64,000 nucleotides of DNA from Euglena gracilis (GCA_039621445.1 CP154954.1:46665847-46729846); one strand, 5' to 3'; shown: positions 18,618-29,874, counted from the stretch's first letter. The notes: generated by a model not told the origin, from the sequence alone. Made by a program: numbers and translations.

Positions 18618-19032
18618 TTCTGCAGATCACTTTCAAAAAACTCAACTACTGGCTCTGAAAACTGGGAGAAACTGGCCAACCCAAAAAGACAAACAAAACT
18701 GAAGAAACCAGAACAGAAAACCAACCACTGGGTTCAGGACCACGTCAGCAAGATGATGAAGATCTTGCCTCCACCAGGATCTTGTTCTGGACAGCAAGGT
18801 GAACAGCAGCACCAGCTGCTTCAATAACCAAGTAACCAATACAACAACTGTTGAATTCTCCACTGAGAACTTGTTGACCACAGCTTGAATGACAACCTCC
18901 TGTTGAAGATGTTGTTCTGTACCAGCAACTCGGTTAACCTTGCCTTCAGGAAGACCAACTTCTGGAACTTCAACAACCAGTGAAACAATGATCAATCTCC
19001 TCGAAGACGTCTTGGACGATTGGAACAACAAA
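18618..19032. other. 5' leader of the second retrotransposon
   Basis: Between primer binding site and gag. Open frames here are short and unassigned. Confidence 0.45.
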
Positions 19033-19044
19033 CCTCTGCGACCA
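19033..19044 (-). promoter_or_regulatory. Candidate primer binding site
   Basis: In element orientation, TGGTCGCAGAGG begins 4 bases after the 5' LTR end. Primer binding sites of LTR elements start TGG, pairing with the CCA end of a tRNA. Which tRNA would match is not known from the window. Confidence 0.5.
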
Positions 19045-19048
19045 ACTT

Positions 19049-19247
19049 TGGATGTCTCACAATATTCTTTTGTTTTCCTTGAAATCCTCGGATTCCCAAT
19101 TTTCTAGATATCCCAATTGTCCCAAAGACGTAAACACAAGTTAATGTGACATGAAACCACAGCCAGCAGTCTGGGGGGGGGGGGTTCGAACTAGGAATAC
19201 AAAAGTCAGTTCGGCAGTTGGTAAGGTAAGTCAGAAAATATTTCGCA
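19049..19247 (-). repeat. 5' LTR of the second retrotransposon
   Basis: 199 bp, starting TGGATGTCTCACAATATTC and ending ATTTCGCA. It is about 93 percent identical by eye to the left copy outside a G-run and small gaps. ATATC follows at 19,248-19,252. Confidence 0.85.
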
Positions 19248-19252
19248 ATATC
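19248..19252. repeat. Target site duplication ATATC, right copy
   Basis: ATATC directly follows the right LTR end TTCGCA and matches 12,702-12,706. Confidence 0.8.
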
Positions 19253-19743
19253 CCCCTCAGTTACATATGCCATCCCCCTCTCAGGCACAAATGCCGCTCC
19301 CCTCTCAAGCACAACCGCCACCTTCTGTCCATCCGGCCCCTGTGCCAAGGGGAGCTTCATATGCGGCAAAGCCTCAGCAGGCATATCAAGTTTCAATGGA
19401 ACAACCACCACCTCAGCAGGTACACCAGGTTGCAATGGAACAGCAACAGTATGTGAGGCAGGGATAAGCACCTCCAATGGAGCAGGCGCATTACGCCATG
19501 CCTGGTCCCTCACCTCCCATGCTATACACGCCACAGTATGTTATCTCTCAGCAACCACGGACACAACCCCAACCACAACCTCTACCCCAACCTCAACCCG
19601 TACAGGGGTTGCGGCACCTTGTATTCGCCGGACCAACAGCAGCGAGAGAAATGGAAGTCAAAAGGGAAAGCATCCATACACATGAAACCAAAACGTCATA
19701 TGCAGAGATAATGCCCTTTCCCGGAGGTGTGTCCTTAGAATGA
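19253..19743 (+). pseudogene. Pro/Gln-rich protein, 3' part after the retrotransposon
   Basis: Same frame as the 5' part once the insertion is removed: MPSPSQAQMPLPSQAQPPP, YQVSMEQPPPQQVHQVAMEQ, a TAA stop at 19,465-19,467, then PPMEQAHYAMPGPSPPM and TQPQPQPLPQPQPVQGL, ending at TGA 19,741-19,743. The TAA could come from CAA by one change, since Gln is common here. Sequence near the end (MEVKRESIHTHETKTSYAEI) is less repetitive. Function unknown. Confidence 0.5.
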
Positions 19744-20188
19744 AATAAGTTGGAAAAGGTGAGGAGGGAGGTTCCAGACCTCCCTTGGACTCTCCCCCGA
19801 CCCCGAGGGAACATTCACAAGTACTCAGACTCAGTCACATTCAGCAAGTACTCAGACTCCCACGACACAGGAAGGGGGAGGAAGGGACCAAGAGGGCGAA
19901 GCACAAGAAGATGGTGAGGATGGCTGCCATTGCCTTGGAGTTTGGCCCAAGGCCCTGTAGATAGATGGCCGCCATGGCCATTTTGAGGAGGGTCTCCACA
20001 TTCCTGCCTTGAACCCTTTGAATTTGTCATATTTCCCTGCCATAGGGGTGGGGATTAGAAAAGGTATGGGTGGTCTGCCAGACCTGTCCTTCCATCTCCT
20101 GACAATGTTTCCTTGATGGAGGACTGTGATGGGTCCCCATGACCCAATGAGTCTTGCCCATGATGGCTTCTCCGTCGCTTTGCTCTGG
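19744..20188. other. No gene recognised
   Basis: A short direct repeat CAAGTACTCAGACTC occurs near 19,818 and 19,846. No other structure seen. Confidence 0.3.
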
Positions 20189-20911
20189 CTAAAATTGTCC
20201 AGGGTCCATGGCCGTCACAAAAGTTTTGTTGAAAATGGGAAATTTCTGATGAGCTAGGGGGCGGAAGGGGTGCGACGGCCACAGACGGACCTGTTGGTCC
20301 TGCTCCATCATCATCAGGTTCCCCTGCGCCTGCAGCTCCTCGGTGTTTTCCAGCTTCAGCTGTCTGTTTTGAGCTTCCTTGTGCTCCCACTTCCTCTTGA
20401 CAGCTTGTTTTTTTTCAAAACAACTTTCATTGCAGTCCGTTGAGCACGTGCTTGATACTTCAGTTTCTTTTGTCTTTTTTATTTGCAGCACTCGTAGAGT
20501 TGAAAGTCTTTCGCCTTGAGGTCGAAGGGCAGAGTTAGGAATCAGCCAGCTCCGGCAACAAAAAGCAGTAAGAAGCACCCCCCGCACACGCACAAACACA
20601 CCAGAGCAGAACAGCCGGCAAGGAAAGCAGGACCTCACCATCTCGCAGTGCGGAGCCCGACTGGTCGTGCTTTCCCCACGCTGTCCCGCTTTTTGCCCAT
20701 TGGAAAAACGAAAATGGCTCAGAGTCCGAACCTCCGGTGCAAAAGAATTTCGATTCTTTGGAAACTCCTGTGATCTCCCAACTTGGGGGGTCAATTCAAA
20801 AATGCACTTCTCAAAACACCAGAAATGTTCGGGTGAACCCCGAAAATCGCGACATGCCAAATAAAGATCCCAAAACTGAAACCAATCAAACAAAATTTCT
20901 GGAGACCTCAA
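20189..20911 (-). CDS. Hypothetical frame with a coiled-coil-like end
   Basis: A 240-codon open frame. The last third is charged and helix-prone (EKKQAVKRKWEHKEAQNRQ, LKLENTEELQAQGNLMMMEQ), consistent with a coiled coil. The N-terminal part is Cys/Phe/Arg-rich and looks less like protein. No homologue recognised and no clear start context. It could be one exon or chance. Confidence 0.25.
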   Translation of the reverse strand: MRSPEILFDWFQFWDLYLACRDFRGSPEHFWCFEKCIFELTPQVGRSQEFPKNRNSFAPEVRTLSHFRFSNGQKAGQRGESTTSRAPHCEMVRSCFPCRLFCSGVFVRVRGVLLTAFCCRSWLIPNSALRPQGERLSTLRVLQIKKTKETEVSSTCSTDCNESCFEKKQAVKRKWEHKEAQNRQLKLENTEELQAQGNLMMMEQDQQVRLWPSHPFRPLAHQKFPIFNKTFVTAMDPGQF

Positions 20912-22510
20912 TCATTGCCCTTAAACGCCGCGGTGTAGCTTAAAAAAGCTACACGCAAGAGGATCTGAGAAAAAAAATGCAATTGAACTTTTTTGTTTCC
21001 TCAGATGAGGGTTCCTTGGATGAGGGATGTCGTGGGTGAGGAACAAAAGTCTAACAGAGAAAATTTTCTTTGACGATTGGGGTGAAGGCATTCTTGAAGG
21101 ATGTGGACTGATGTACAACGGATTTTGGGGTCGAAATTGATGCCCCCACGCAAAAACGCCAACCAACCTCCCCAATCAATAATTGCCCTCGGGAGGGGGA
21201 ATATTGTTCTCTAAGTCTGGAATATTTTTGAGGAGGTTTTCGAGCATCAGACAACATATGTCCCACATCCCTCCCCCAAATGATCCCATGGCAACAAGGC
21301 CTGGTCACTCCGATCAAAACAGCAAGAATAAATAAAAATCAAAAAAAAAACGAAGCCGAAAAGGTAAACAAGAAGGTTGGTTTGGCTATTTTGTGGTCAA
21401 AGATTGTCCGGTCATCGCGTGCGGTTGCCACCTTGGTTGTGTTGTTGGTCAGCTATGAGACAGTGCAGCCTGCCATGGCGCTGCCAGGCACAGTATGGTG
21501 TTGCACATGCGACCCTGCTCCGGCAAAGGTTGCACGGTGGCAGGGACAACGTGATAAGCTCACTCCAACAAACCACTAAACTCACAGTCCATAATGAAAT
21601 GGGCATATGAAAAGTGAAATTGGTCCACACTCCATTGTGAAATTGGCGAAACAGCACTTGTGTTTGGCAGCGCTAATTGCCCACTGCCATTTTTTTTTGC
21701 ATTTTTTCGATGGTTGGGGTCCGAGGGGTTTTGTGCATAATTCTCCGAGAATTCCCTGGAGAAAATTTGAGGGGTTCAAATATGCCCCAAATTTTGGGTA
21801 ATTTTGGATTGGGCATATTAAGTTTTAAGCGGTTGGGAATTGCCCCTTGAAACCAAAAATTTTGAGGGAAGACTGCAGTTAGGCGGTTCCCCCTTGCGAA
21901 ACAAATGCATCTGCAGAGAAGGGAAACTGTCCTCGGAATACAAGCAAAAAGCGTTCGGGCGGCTATCCGCCCGAAAGACGGATGGATCCGGACACACTTG
22001 TGTTGTGCGCGCTTGCCCCGGGTTGCTCTGGTTTATTTGGGCAGATTGTGGTGGGGAATGGAATAACGTTGGCGTTTGCGGGCGAGTCGGAGTTGGGAAG
22101 ACGCTGAAATTGCAAACAGTTCATTGGTGCCTATGGTGCCACAAGTGAACAACTTTGGCAAAAGGGGAAAGGTAGCTGAGCTGATGGTTATAGGGAGGCA
22201 GACAGTGTCGGGGACAGGCTTCTTTCTGTCAATCCTGGGGGGGGGCGTTGTGCTGTGGGGTGCCTCAGCCCTGCCCATAGCAGGCACAGCCCTCCCAGGA
22301 AGCAAAGCAAAAACCATGTGAACGACGGAGAGAGAAGATGCTTCGCGATTTTGAGCAGTGGACACCATGCGGGGGGGGGTGGGTGCTATTGGGTGCCTGC
22401 CCCTTGAGCAGGCACACCCCCCCCGGGAGGATAGGGGTCCGGGGGGGGGGGGACGCAGAAAATTTTCATTGAAAATGGCCTTTTCCGGGCCCCCGGCGCG
22501 GCACAGGCAG
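20912..22510. other. No gene recognised
   Basis: Mixed-composition DNA. Hairpins of the GTGCCT..AGGCAC type lie at about 22,260-22,292 and 22,393-22,424, followed by G-runs. Short open frames have no recognisable content. Confidence 0.4.
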
Positions 22511-22540
22511 GGTTATGGTAGGAGGATGTTCCGTAGGAGG

Positions 22541-22822
22541 ATGCTCTAGAGCATCCTGTAGGGTCCGCTCGAGGTCGCTCGAGGATGCTCTAGAGCATCC
22601 TCGAGTGTCGCTCGAGGTCGCTCCAGGATGCTCTTGAGCATCCTCGAGTGTCGCTCGAGGTCGCTCGAGGATGCTCTAGAGCATCCTCGAGTGTCGCTCG
22701 AGGTCGCTCCAGGATGCTCTTGAGCATCCTCGAGTGTCGCTCGAGGTCGCTCGAGGATGCTCGAAAACATCCTCGAGTGTCGCTCGAGGTCGCTCGAGGA
22801 TGCTCTAGAGCATCCTCCTGCG
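22541..22822. repeat. Cluster of GAGGATGCTC/GAGCATCCTC palindromes, left
   Basis: GAGGATGCTCTAGAGCATCC and variants (CTTGAG, CGAAAA centres) alternate with TCGAGTGTCGCTCGAGGTCG. Six or more hairpin units follow each other at roughly 55-110 bp spacing. Confidence 0.75.
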
Positions 22823-22969
22823 TACATGCATGCATGTATCATGAGACTCAGAACAGATTTCGAACGGGGCACTTTGTTGGATTGGCACTGGCACTGGGGG
22901 ACCATGAATTGAACATCCCTCGCAGGCACCACACAGCAGGCACCCTCGAGCTGTTACTCAACTGTTCGA

Positions 22970-23765
22970 GGGCCCCAAAATAACAAACTCCCTTGTGTTT
23001 CCCAGTCGTTTCGGGGGGTAAATCCCTTCTGTTGCTCAATTGTTCGAGGACCCCAAAATAACAAAACCCCTTGTGTTTCCCAGTCTTTTCGGGGGGTAAA
23101 TCCCTTGTGTTTCCCAGTCGTTTCGGGGGGCAAATCCCTTCCGTTGCTCAATTGTTCGAGGGCCCCAAAATAACAAAATCCCTTGTGTTTCCCAGTCGTT
23201 TCGGGGGGCAAATCCCTTGTGTTTCCCAGTCGTTTCGGGGGGAAAATCCCTTCCGTTGCTCAACTGTTCGAGGGCCCCAAAATAACAAAATCCCTTGTGT
23301 TTCCCAGTCGTTTCGGGGGGCAAATCCCTTGTGTTTCCCAGTCGTTTCGGGGGGCAAATCCCTTCCGTTGCTCAACTGTTCGAGGGCCCCAAAATAACAA
23401 AATCCCTTGTGCTTCCCAGTCGTTTCGGGGCCAAATCCCTTGTGTTTCCCAGTCGTTTTGGGGGCAAATCCCTTCCGTTGCTCAACTGTTCGAGAGCCCC
23501 AAAATAACAAAATCCCTTGTGTTTCCCAGTCGTTTCGGGGGGCAAATCCCTTGTGTTTCCCAGTCGTTTCGGGGGGCAAATCCCTTCCGTTGCTCAACTG
23601 TTTGAGGGCCCCAAAATAACAAAATCCCTTGTGTTTCCCAGTCGTTTCGGGGGGCAAATTCCTTGTGTTTCCCAGTCGTTTCGGGGGGCAAATCCCTTCC
23701 GTTGCTCAACTGTTCGAGGGCCCCAAAATAACAAAATCCCTTGTGTTTCCCAGTCGTTTTGGGGG
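22970..23765. repeat. Tandem array, unit about 112 bp, about 7 copies
   Basis: The unit is CTTGTGTTTCCCAGTCGTTT-CGGGGGGCAAAT twice, then CCCTTCCGTTGCTCAACTGT and TCGAGGGCCCCAAAATAAC. The last part recurs near 22,970, 23,047, 23,160, 23,274, 23,386, 23,496, 23,608 and 23,720. Copies differ by few bases. Confidence 0.85.
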
Positions 23766-23792
23766 ACATACATGCATGCATATACGTAGGAG

Positions 23793-24140
23793 GACGTTCG
23801 AGATGTCGCTCGAGGTTGCTCGAGGATGCTCTAGAGCATCCTCGAGCGTCGCTCGAGGTCGCTCGAGGATGCTCGAAAACATCCTCGAGCGTCGCTCGAG
23901 GTTGCTCGAGGTCGCTCGAGGATGCTCGAAAACATCCTCGAGTGTCGCTCGAGGTTGCTCGAGGATGCTCTAGAGCATTCTCGAGGGACGCTCGAGGTCG
24001 TTCGAGGATGCTCGAAAACATCCTCGAGTGTCGTTCGAGGTCGCTCGAGGTCACTCGAGGATGCTTTTTAAGCCCCCCCCCCCCTGGAGGGGGGGGCTGA
24101 AAAACGCTCGAGGATGCTCGAGCTCGAGCGCTCGATCTCG
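23793..24140. repeat. Cluster of GAGGATGCTC palindromes, right
   Basis: Same palindrome vocabulary as the left cluster (GAGGATGCTCGAAAACATCC, GTCGCTCGAGGTCGCTCGAG), followed by the C-run/G-run hairpin and the closing inverted end. Confidence 0.75.
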
Positions 24141-24160
24141 AGCATCCTCCTACGGTAACC

Positions 24161-25660
24161 CCCCCCCCGTCGGGGTCGGAGGGAGGTGCCTGCTAGGGGC
24201 AGGCACCCCCCAAAACCCTACCCCCCCAGGGGGGTTCGGATCGGGTGCTATGGGGCGCCTGCCCCTAGCACCCCCCCCCCCCCGTGGGGTAGGCACTCGA
24301 CCAAGCACAAGCCTGGTGGACACATACCCTGTTTTGGACCAAGGCTTGGAGAGAGCAAAACAAGAACAGTGAGATAGAACCGCCAGAAATTTTCGGGGGA
24401 GGCTTCAGACGGTATCCTCTGCTTCCAGAATTTTCAGGGCTTGTCCAGGCGAGCCAGAAGTCAGACAGCATTTTCCTTTTGAAAAGGGCAGTTTTCTCCA
24501 AAACAGAATGCCCAAACTTCCCCCCCCTGACTCTTCCACTTTCAGTCCTGCCAACGTGTCTCGGATCCCAAAGTCATCAGACCTTTGGAGGGGTGGAAAT
24601 GGGGAGGACGGCGCCAGATCCCTGCAGTGTGTAGGTGAAGGGCTGGGGTTTGATATGGAGAAAGCTGTTGGCAAAAGGAAGATTTGGCTCAACGTATGGA
24701 GAGATGGCTGCCTTAAATTTGGGCTCTACCACAAGCAACATATTCAAAAGGATGGGACAAATGGTGGGACAGTAAACCCTCCCATTAACCCCCCCCCGGG
24801 TAATAGGATCTGTTTGGTGGTTTTGCCCAAGTGGGGGGTTATAAATGGGGGGGGGGTTACACGTGGAGGCTTAGTGTGTAACCGGAAGAACCACCAAACC
24901 GTGACTTATACCCGCCCCCCCCCCCCAGAGGGACAAATTATGAATAAACAAGAGACAAAATGTGCCAAAAATCAAAACGGTGTGCTGAAAAAACAAGCGT
25001 GGTGGGCCTGCAAACCGCTGACATTTTGGCCAAAAAAGCCAAAAACAGCTAAAATACATTTTGTACCCCCCCCCTGGTGCAGAAATAGGGGTTATTTTTG
25101 AACCTCTTCCGGCTACAAACAAAACCTGGGCTTATAACCCCCCCACTTATAACTCCCCTCGGGACTGACCACCAAAAAGGATCCTTTGTCCCTAAGGGTT
25201 TTCAGCGGGCGCAGCACAACAAACCCATAACATCGTGTCTTGCGGCCGGGACACCGGTAAACCACAAACCAAACCCGCCTGCACAGCACCATGCACCACC
25301 GTCTACACCACTGTCCACCACACATTTTGACGGGTAACCGCCCAAAAAAGAGAAGCCACATTACCTTACCAGGCTTCTTTTTAGGGAAGTGCGTCGCGGG
25401 GGGGGGTGCAATGGCAGGAGGGGATAGGGGACTTTCGACCCCCAGGGGGGGGTAGGGTTTTGGTGTGGGAATACCACAGCACACCCCCAGCACCGAAGGC
25501 GAAGGCGCTGGGGGCCCGAAAATGGCAATTATCAAAGGAGAATTGGCTTTGTTGTCAGGCACCGGGGTCTAAAACCAACCCCCAGGTTTCCTGCCTAACA
25601 CTTCCCCATATGATCTACAAACGTCGCTGTCAGGCAATTTTCTTGTTCATTGTTCATGTT
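24161..25660. other. No gene recognised; C-run and G-run rich DNA
   Basis: Contains GTGCCTGC/GCAGGCAC hairpins (24,187-24,210 and near 24,260), a small inverted-end unit at 24,773-24,860 (GTAAACCCTCCC...GGGGGGGGTTAC) and several TTATAACCCCCC blocks (25,080-25,160). A 197-codon open frame at 24,508-25,101 spans these repeats and is probably chance. Confidence 0.45.
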
Positions 25661-27017
25661 CATCGTTGATGTTCCCCTCCCCAATCCCCCTCCATCCATT
25701 TTTTTGCGCCTCTGGAACTTCCTCTCTGCATCCACTAGTCAACAAGTCCCTATATTCACATCAAAGACTGGCAGGTTCCCTCCTAAAATTGATCATTCAA
25801 AAATATCATGATGGTTCCCCTCAATTAACAATGTTACACGGTAATTCATTCTCATTCATCACTAAAAACCACTTTGTGTCACCTGCTGTTTCATTTATTG
25901 CAGGCATCTGCATGCACTACAAAAAATTTTTTCTGTCTCAAACACCATCAGAAACAGAAACAAAATGCCATGTGACATCCACGGAAAAAAAGCATTTCGC
26001 TCATTACAAAGAAGACAAAATCGTACGCCCTCTTCATTCAAATTCAAAAAAACTCATCACAATGATTTAAAGGTCAGGCGGTTAGGTAGATATTCGTCCA
26101 GGTTATGTCTTAAAATTTTTGGCTCAAAGGTGTAATAATTTCGGCACAATAAATTAGGAGCTGTTGATTACGAAACAATGGGAATGGGACTGTCATATAT
26201 TGGTGATCACCAATTCTCAATCATCATTGTACTGGGGGGGGGGGGAATTGAAGCTAGATAAAATTAGACCCGACAAAATTGGAAGCCGAAAAAAAATTGG
26301 TGCCAAACCTGAAAACGGACCGGAAAAAATTGGCAGGTTTTGTTTGCAAGATGACTGGAAAAGGGGTGATTTTCAAAATTTGGAGGCAGGAATTTCAAAA
26401 AAGGCCCAGAAAAATTTGGCAAAATTTCTGTACGCCAATATTTTCCCAATCATTTTTTTTCGGCATCCAATTTCCCCCCCCCCCCCGGTATCTTAACGTC
26501 AACACAAATGTGAACTGTAAAACCTGGTGGAGCAATGAATAATTCGGGGCGGGCCATGAGAGGACAGTGGGACCCATTTCCACAATATCGATGGCCATTT
26601 GGAAGGGTTGTTGCAAATACTTTGGGTATTTTCCTTCCATTGCATGAAATGGAAATGGGGATTGTCGTCCTCCCAGACACACATGTGGGACGAACCCGGG
26701 TGATTTAGGGCTCAGTTCAGGGCTTTACGTTTGGGTTAGGGTTAGGATTGGGATCAAGGTTGGGGATAGAGGGAGGGATAGGGATGGGGAAAAATCTGCC
26801 CAGATGGGCGGTTTCATTTAACTTTTGCAAGTTGGTTCATGCTCAACTTTCATTTTTGCCTGATTGCCCACAGAGTGAACAAAAATTGCGGCAAACAAAA
26901 TTTTCGGTGAAATACCCACCTTCTTTACTGTAATTTTCGGCCGGTGTCATCCATGGAAACCTCAGTTCGGCCATGAGAAAATATCATTGACCCTTGATGG
27001 AAACTGTTGGGGCAAAG
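25661..27017. other. No gene recognised
   Basis: AT-rich sequence with G-run at 26,236-26,246 and C-run at 26,475-26,488. A short telomere-like stretch GGGTTAGGGTTAGG is near 26,733-26,747. Confidence 0.4.
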
Positions 27018-27363
27018 TAAACCCTCCCCCCAAATAATACCCCCCCCCCAGGTTTCCGGCTGAGGGCCCGGATTTTGACGGGAAAATTTAGGTAAATATC
27101 ACAATTTCTGACAACAAATTACGAAAAAAAGTCGATTTTTCTGGATCATCTGACCTCCAAAAAATGGTAAATTGCAGAAGAAAGTGCAAAAAATGACCCC
27201 AAAGGGGGGTTTTGGTGCTATTTTGGCTCCTACGGGACTTCGAAAAATTTTGAAAATTTTGGGGAAATAATACCCCCACCAAATAATACACCCCCCCTCG
27301 GGTCGGTACTTCGGGCAAAAAAAATAATACCCCGGGGGGGGGGGTATTATTTGGGGGGGTTTA
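27018..27363. mobile_element. Small inverted-repeat element with C-run/G-run ends
   Basis: Left end TAAACCCTCCCCCCAAATAA (27,018 on) pairs with right end TTATTTGGGGGGGTTTA (to 27,363). 346 bp, AT-rich inside, no coding. It resembles a MITE. No clear target duplication. Confidence 0.6.
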
Positions 27364-27904
27364 GCCTGAATTTGTTCAAATCAAGTTGTTCCTTTGTGAA
27401 AAGCATGGCCACAAAACCTCCACCGAAAATACATTCCAAAATGTCCCACGTTAAAACCGTTTAACAATCACGGGGTACCACATGAGGAAGATCATGAAAC
27501 CGTCATGGGTGCCCATGGTGGCACCCGTGACTGTTTTGAACATTTCACAATATGGCACCCATGAACGTAAAACGTTTCACCGTGTGACACCCGTGAACAC
27601 TTTTGGGGTGTTAAAAGTAGCATATTTTGAGGGCTTGAAAGGAACCTTGGGGCGTGATACATGGTGGGCGTACCCCCCCCAAATGTAAAGCCCCCCAAAT
27701 ACTCCAAATATGGCAAAAAAAAGAGGTAAAGAGCGGCTGAATAAAATAAATTTTCCAAAATCAAAAATTACCAAAATATTTGATACCTTAATTTTTCCCG
27801 TAATTGTGATTTTTGTATGCCCTGTTGTTAGCTTGTTTTTTTATATGCATGTGATGCTGTGATGCCCGAAAGCCTTCACAAATGGAATTACGGCTCCTCC
27901 AGCT
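27364..27904. other. No gene recognised
   Basis: Contains near-repeats of GTGACAC/GTGGCACCCGTGA around 27,505-27,600. No coding signal. Confidence 0.35.
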
Positions 27905-28085
27905 CAGGGGAAGAGAGCCCATCGGCAATGGCATCCGAGGCGCGACCCCGCTGGGCCCGCCCCATCCCCCGCAGCGTCCCACTGCACATCCCAGCCAGGG
28001 GGAGGTCCGGAGGGCCAAACAGGCTCCGGCCCCATCTGCTGGCAAATGGCCGGCATCGGTGCAGGCCGCTTTTCCCTCAAGCACC
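27905..28085 (-). CDS. Exon-like island, unknown protein
   Basis: A GC-rich island in AT-rich surroundings. One minus frame reads GPEPVWPSGPPPGWDVQWDA and AGDGAGPAGSRLG; another ends GRASDAIADGLSSPELEEP then stop. The two frames cannot both be coding without a splice or shift. No family recognised. Confidence 0.3.
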
Positions 28086-28139
28086 TCCGTCTGACAACGG
28101 GGACCATGGCGGGGGGGTGGTGGTCATGGCTTGGGGATG

Positions 28140-28765
28140 GACCATCCTCGAATGTGCTCGAACTACATTTGAGGACAATCGGGACCCTCCTCAAATGTCG
28201 TTCGAGGAGGTTCGAGACCATTCTGTATCCCCTTTGGACACTTTTGTACGCAACTGTTCGGAGGGCTCTGAAATAGCAAATCCCTTGTGTTGCATATGCC
28301 GTGTGTGTGCAAGTCCCTTCTGTCGCCCTCCTTCTTGAGCGTGTGTTGACCTAACCCCATCCCTTCAATTAACAACACAACTCCTTCATCTGGGACCCAA
28401 AATATCAAAATCCCTTGAGTTACATATGCCTGTGTGCGTAATTCCCTTTCGTTGCCAATGCCCTTTCGAACGCAACTGTTCGGAGGGCCCTAAAATAACA
28501 AAATCCCTTGTGTTGCATGCGTGTTGCAATGCATGTTGCGATGTGTGTGATACCTGAATGCATATACACATGTGCGCAGGAGGAGGTTCGACCCTCCTTG
28601 AATGTCGTTCAAGCACATTTGAGGAGGGCCAAGACCCTCCTCAAATGTCGTTCGAGGTCGTTTGAGGAGGGTTTTTAAGCCCCACCCCAAGGTGGGGGGC
28701 TTAAAAACTTTTGAGCAGGTTCGAGCTTGAACGCTTGAGCTCGAACCTCCTACGGTCACCCCCCC
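28140..28765. repeat. Composite inverted-repeat element, diverged copy 2
   Basis: Shares with copy 1 the core GCAACTGTTCGGAGGGCC then AAAATAACAAAATCCCTTGT (28,250-28,275 and 28,479-28,515), palindromes of the GAGGAGGG/CCCTCCTC type, the hairpin TTTTTAAGCCCC...GGGGCTTAAAAA (28,672-28,707) and the end AACCTCCTACGGTCACCCC (28,743 on). It lacks the homogeneous tandem array. Confidence 0.6.
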
Positions 28766-29389
28766 CCCTTCCCAGCAACAACCCCCTAGCTTTTTATCAG
28801 ACAGGAGCCCAAGGTGGATGGATTGCTGGGGCGACCATTTCACCTCTAGAAGCATTCACACCCCCACCATTCAGCATCCTGGAATTGCACGATGTACTTG
28901 GTCGCCAAAATTCTGCATCACAATCACGCAAAAAAAATCATACACCACGAAACAGGGGACGTTTTCAAGGTCCCCCCGCCAACCAGATTCAAATGGGAAG
29001 GCCTCCCCTTTGGTGGACTAAAGCCTCTGGTTGGCGCTGTATGTGGTTCCTGTGAGTGGGCCTACACCCTTCTTTGTAAACAACCACTTATGTTTGTCTC
29101 CGGCAGGGGGGTTGGCCGTTAAAATGGCCAATCTCAGGGGGATATACAATCATTTTTCAGTCGTTAGTGGACTTTTTTTGGCTAATTCCCGTCACTTGGG
29201 AAATATTTGGCCAAACCCACCGCCAGGCCTTTGCCCGGGTCGTCAAAAAAACCCATCTGAGTGTGGGAAAAGCGTCAATTTTTTTTGAAAAACATTCAAA
29301 AACGGCGGGGAAATGGGCATTATGGGGGGTAGTCAAAATGAGGTTTCAGGGTGGGCTTCTTAATTAATCCCTCCCTCCAATTAGAAGCC
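28766..29389. other. No gene recognised with confidence
   Basis: A plus-strand frame near 28,892-29,110 reads HETGDVFKVPPPTRFKWEGL and LPFGGLKPLVGAVCGSCEWA, which looks protein-like, but no family or splice sites could be fixed. Confidence 0.3.
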
Positions 29390-29572
29390 CCCCCCATCGA
29401 AATAACAACCCCCCATATTGAAGCCCCCCCCCCCTCGGGTTCCCTCCAAAAATCCAAATAACAGCCCCCCCCCCCCCTAGGCAGCCGCAAGTATTCAAGG
29501 CGCTGGCAAACTGCAAGCACACAAAAGCAGCATACATCGGGTTTTTGCCATAGTCTTAGCAACCTTGGGTTC
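29390..29572. repeat. Dispersed repeat, copy 1 (second at 42,735-42,912)
   Basis: CATCGAAATAACAACCCCC through GGCAGCCGCAAGTATTCAAG and TTTGCCATAGTCTTAGCAA is almost identical to 42,735-42,912 in the same orientation, differing mainly in C-run length. Confidence 0.85.
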
Positions 29573-29811
29573 CTTGAACCATTTGGTGAGAAGGTTGGGA
29601 CAGAAGACACTTGGCACATAAAAAAGAGTGATTTCCACGTCAACAGAAGTCCAAAAAGCCTGACTTTTCACACCCGGCGCAACGCGCACACAAAGGTACC
29701 CAATAGCAGCCCCCTCACCCCCCCCCCCAGGTTTCCGCATCCGCAGACTGACCGAATGGGCCCTTGGGGGCTTCTTATTGGGGGGTTACAACAACAATAA
29801 TGACAATCACA

Positions 29812-29874
<63 letters not shown>

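Larger units (their letters stand above)
12707..19247 (-). mobile_element. LTR retrotransposon, complete structure but decayed coding
   Basis: Direct repeats 12,707-12,914 and 19,049-19,247 start TGGA and end TTCGCA (the usual TG...CA) and enclose gag, protease, RT, RNase H and integrase in order on the minus strand. A 5-bp duplication ATATC flanks it. A candidate primer binding site lies 4 bases inside the 5' LTR. The LTRs differ by about a dozen substitutions plus small indels, so insertion is not recent, and every coding segment is broken. RT before integrase makes it Ty3/gypsy order. No chromodomain was seen. Confidence 0.88.
22511..24160. mobile_element. Composite inverted-repeat element, copy 1
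   Basis: Inverted ends: CCGTAGGAGGATGCT (22,531-22,545) pairs perfectly with AGCATCCTCCTACGG (24,141-24,155), and similarity extends toward GGTTA/TAACC. Inside are two clusters of short palindromes and a central tandem array. A poly-C/poly-G hairpin follows near 24,064-24,105 (TTTTTAAGCCCC...GGGGCTGAAAAA). A diverged copy at 28,140-28,765 shares the array unit, this hairpin and the CCTCCTACGG end. No transposase is visible. Confidence 0.6.

Noticed and set aside
22541-23765. CRISPR-like array
   Set aside because: Units are contiguous tandem or palindromic repeats without unique spacers, and the genome is eukaryotic.
22590-24054. Long repeat-peptide frames (for example GRDLPPETTGKHKGF repeats)
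   Set aside because: They are translations of the 112-bp array and the palindrome clusters, open in several frames at once.
24508-25101. 197-codon open frame
   Set aside because: It runs through several C-run/G-run repeat ends and shows no coherent codon pattern.
26733-26747. Telomere-like GGGTTAGGGTTAGG
   Set aside because: Too short for a telomere or a clear interstitial array; isolated GGGTTAGG also occurs near 39,120 and 45,548 (reverse).
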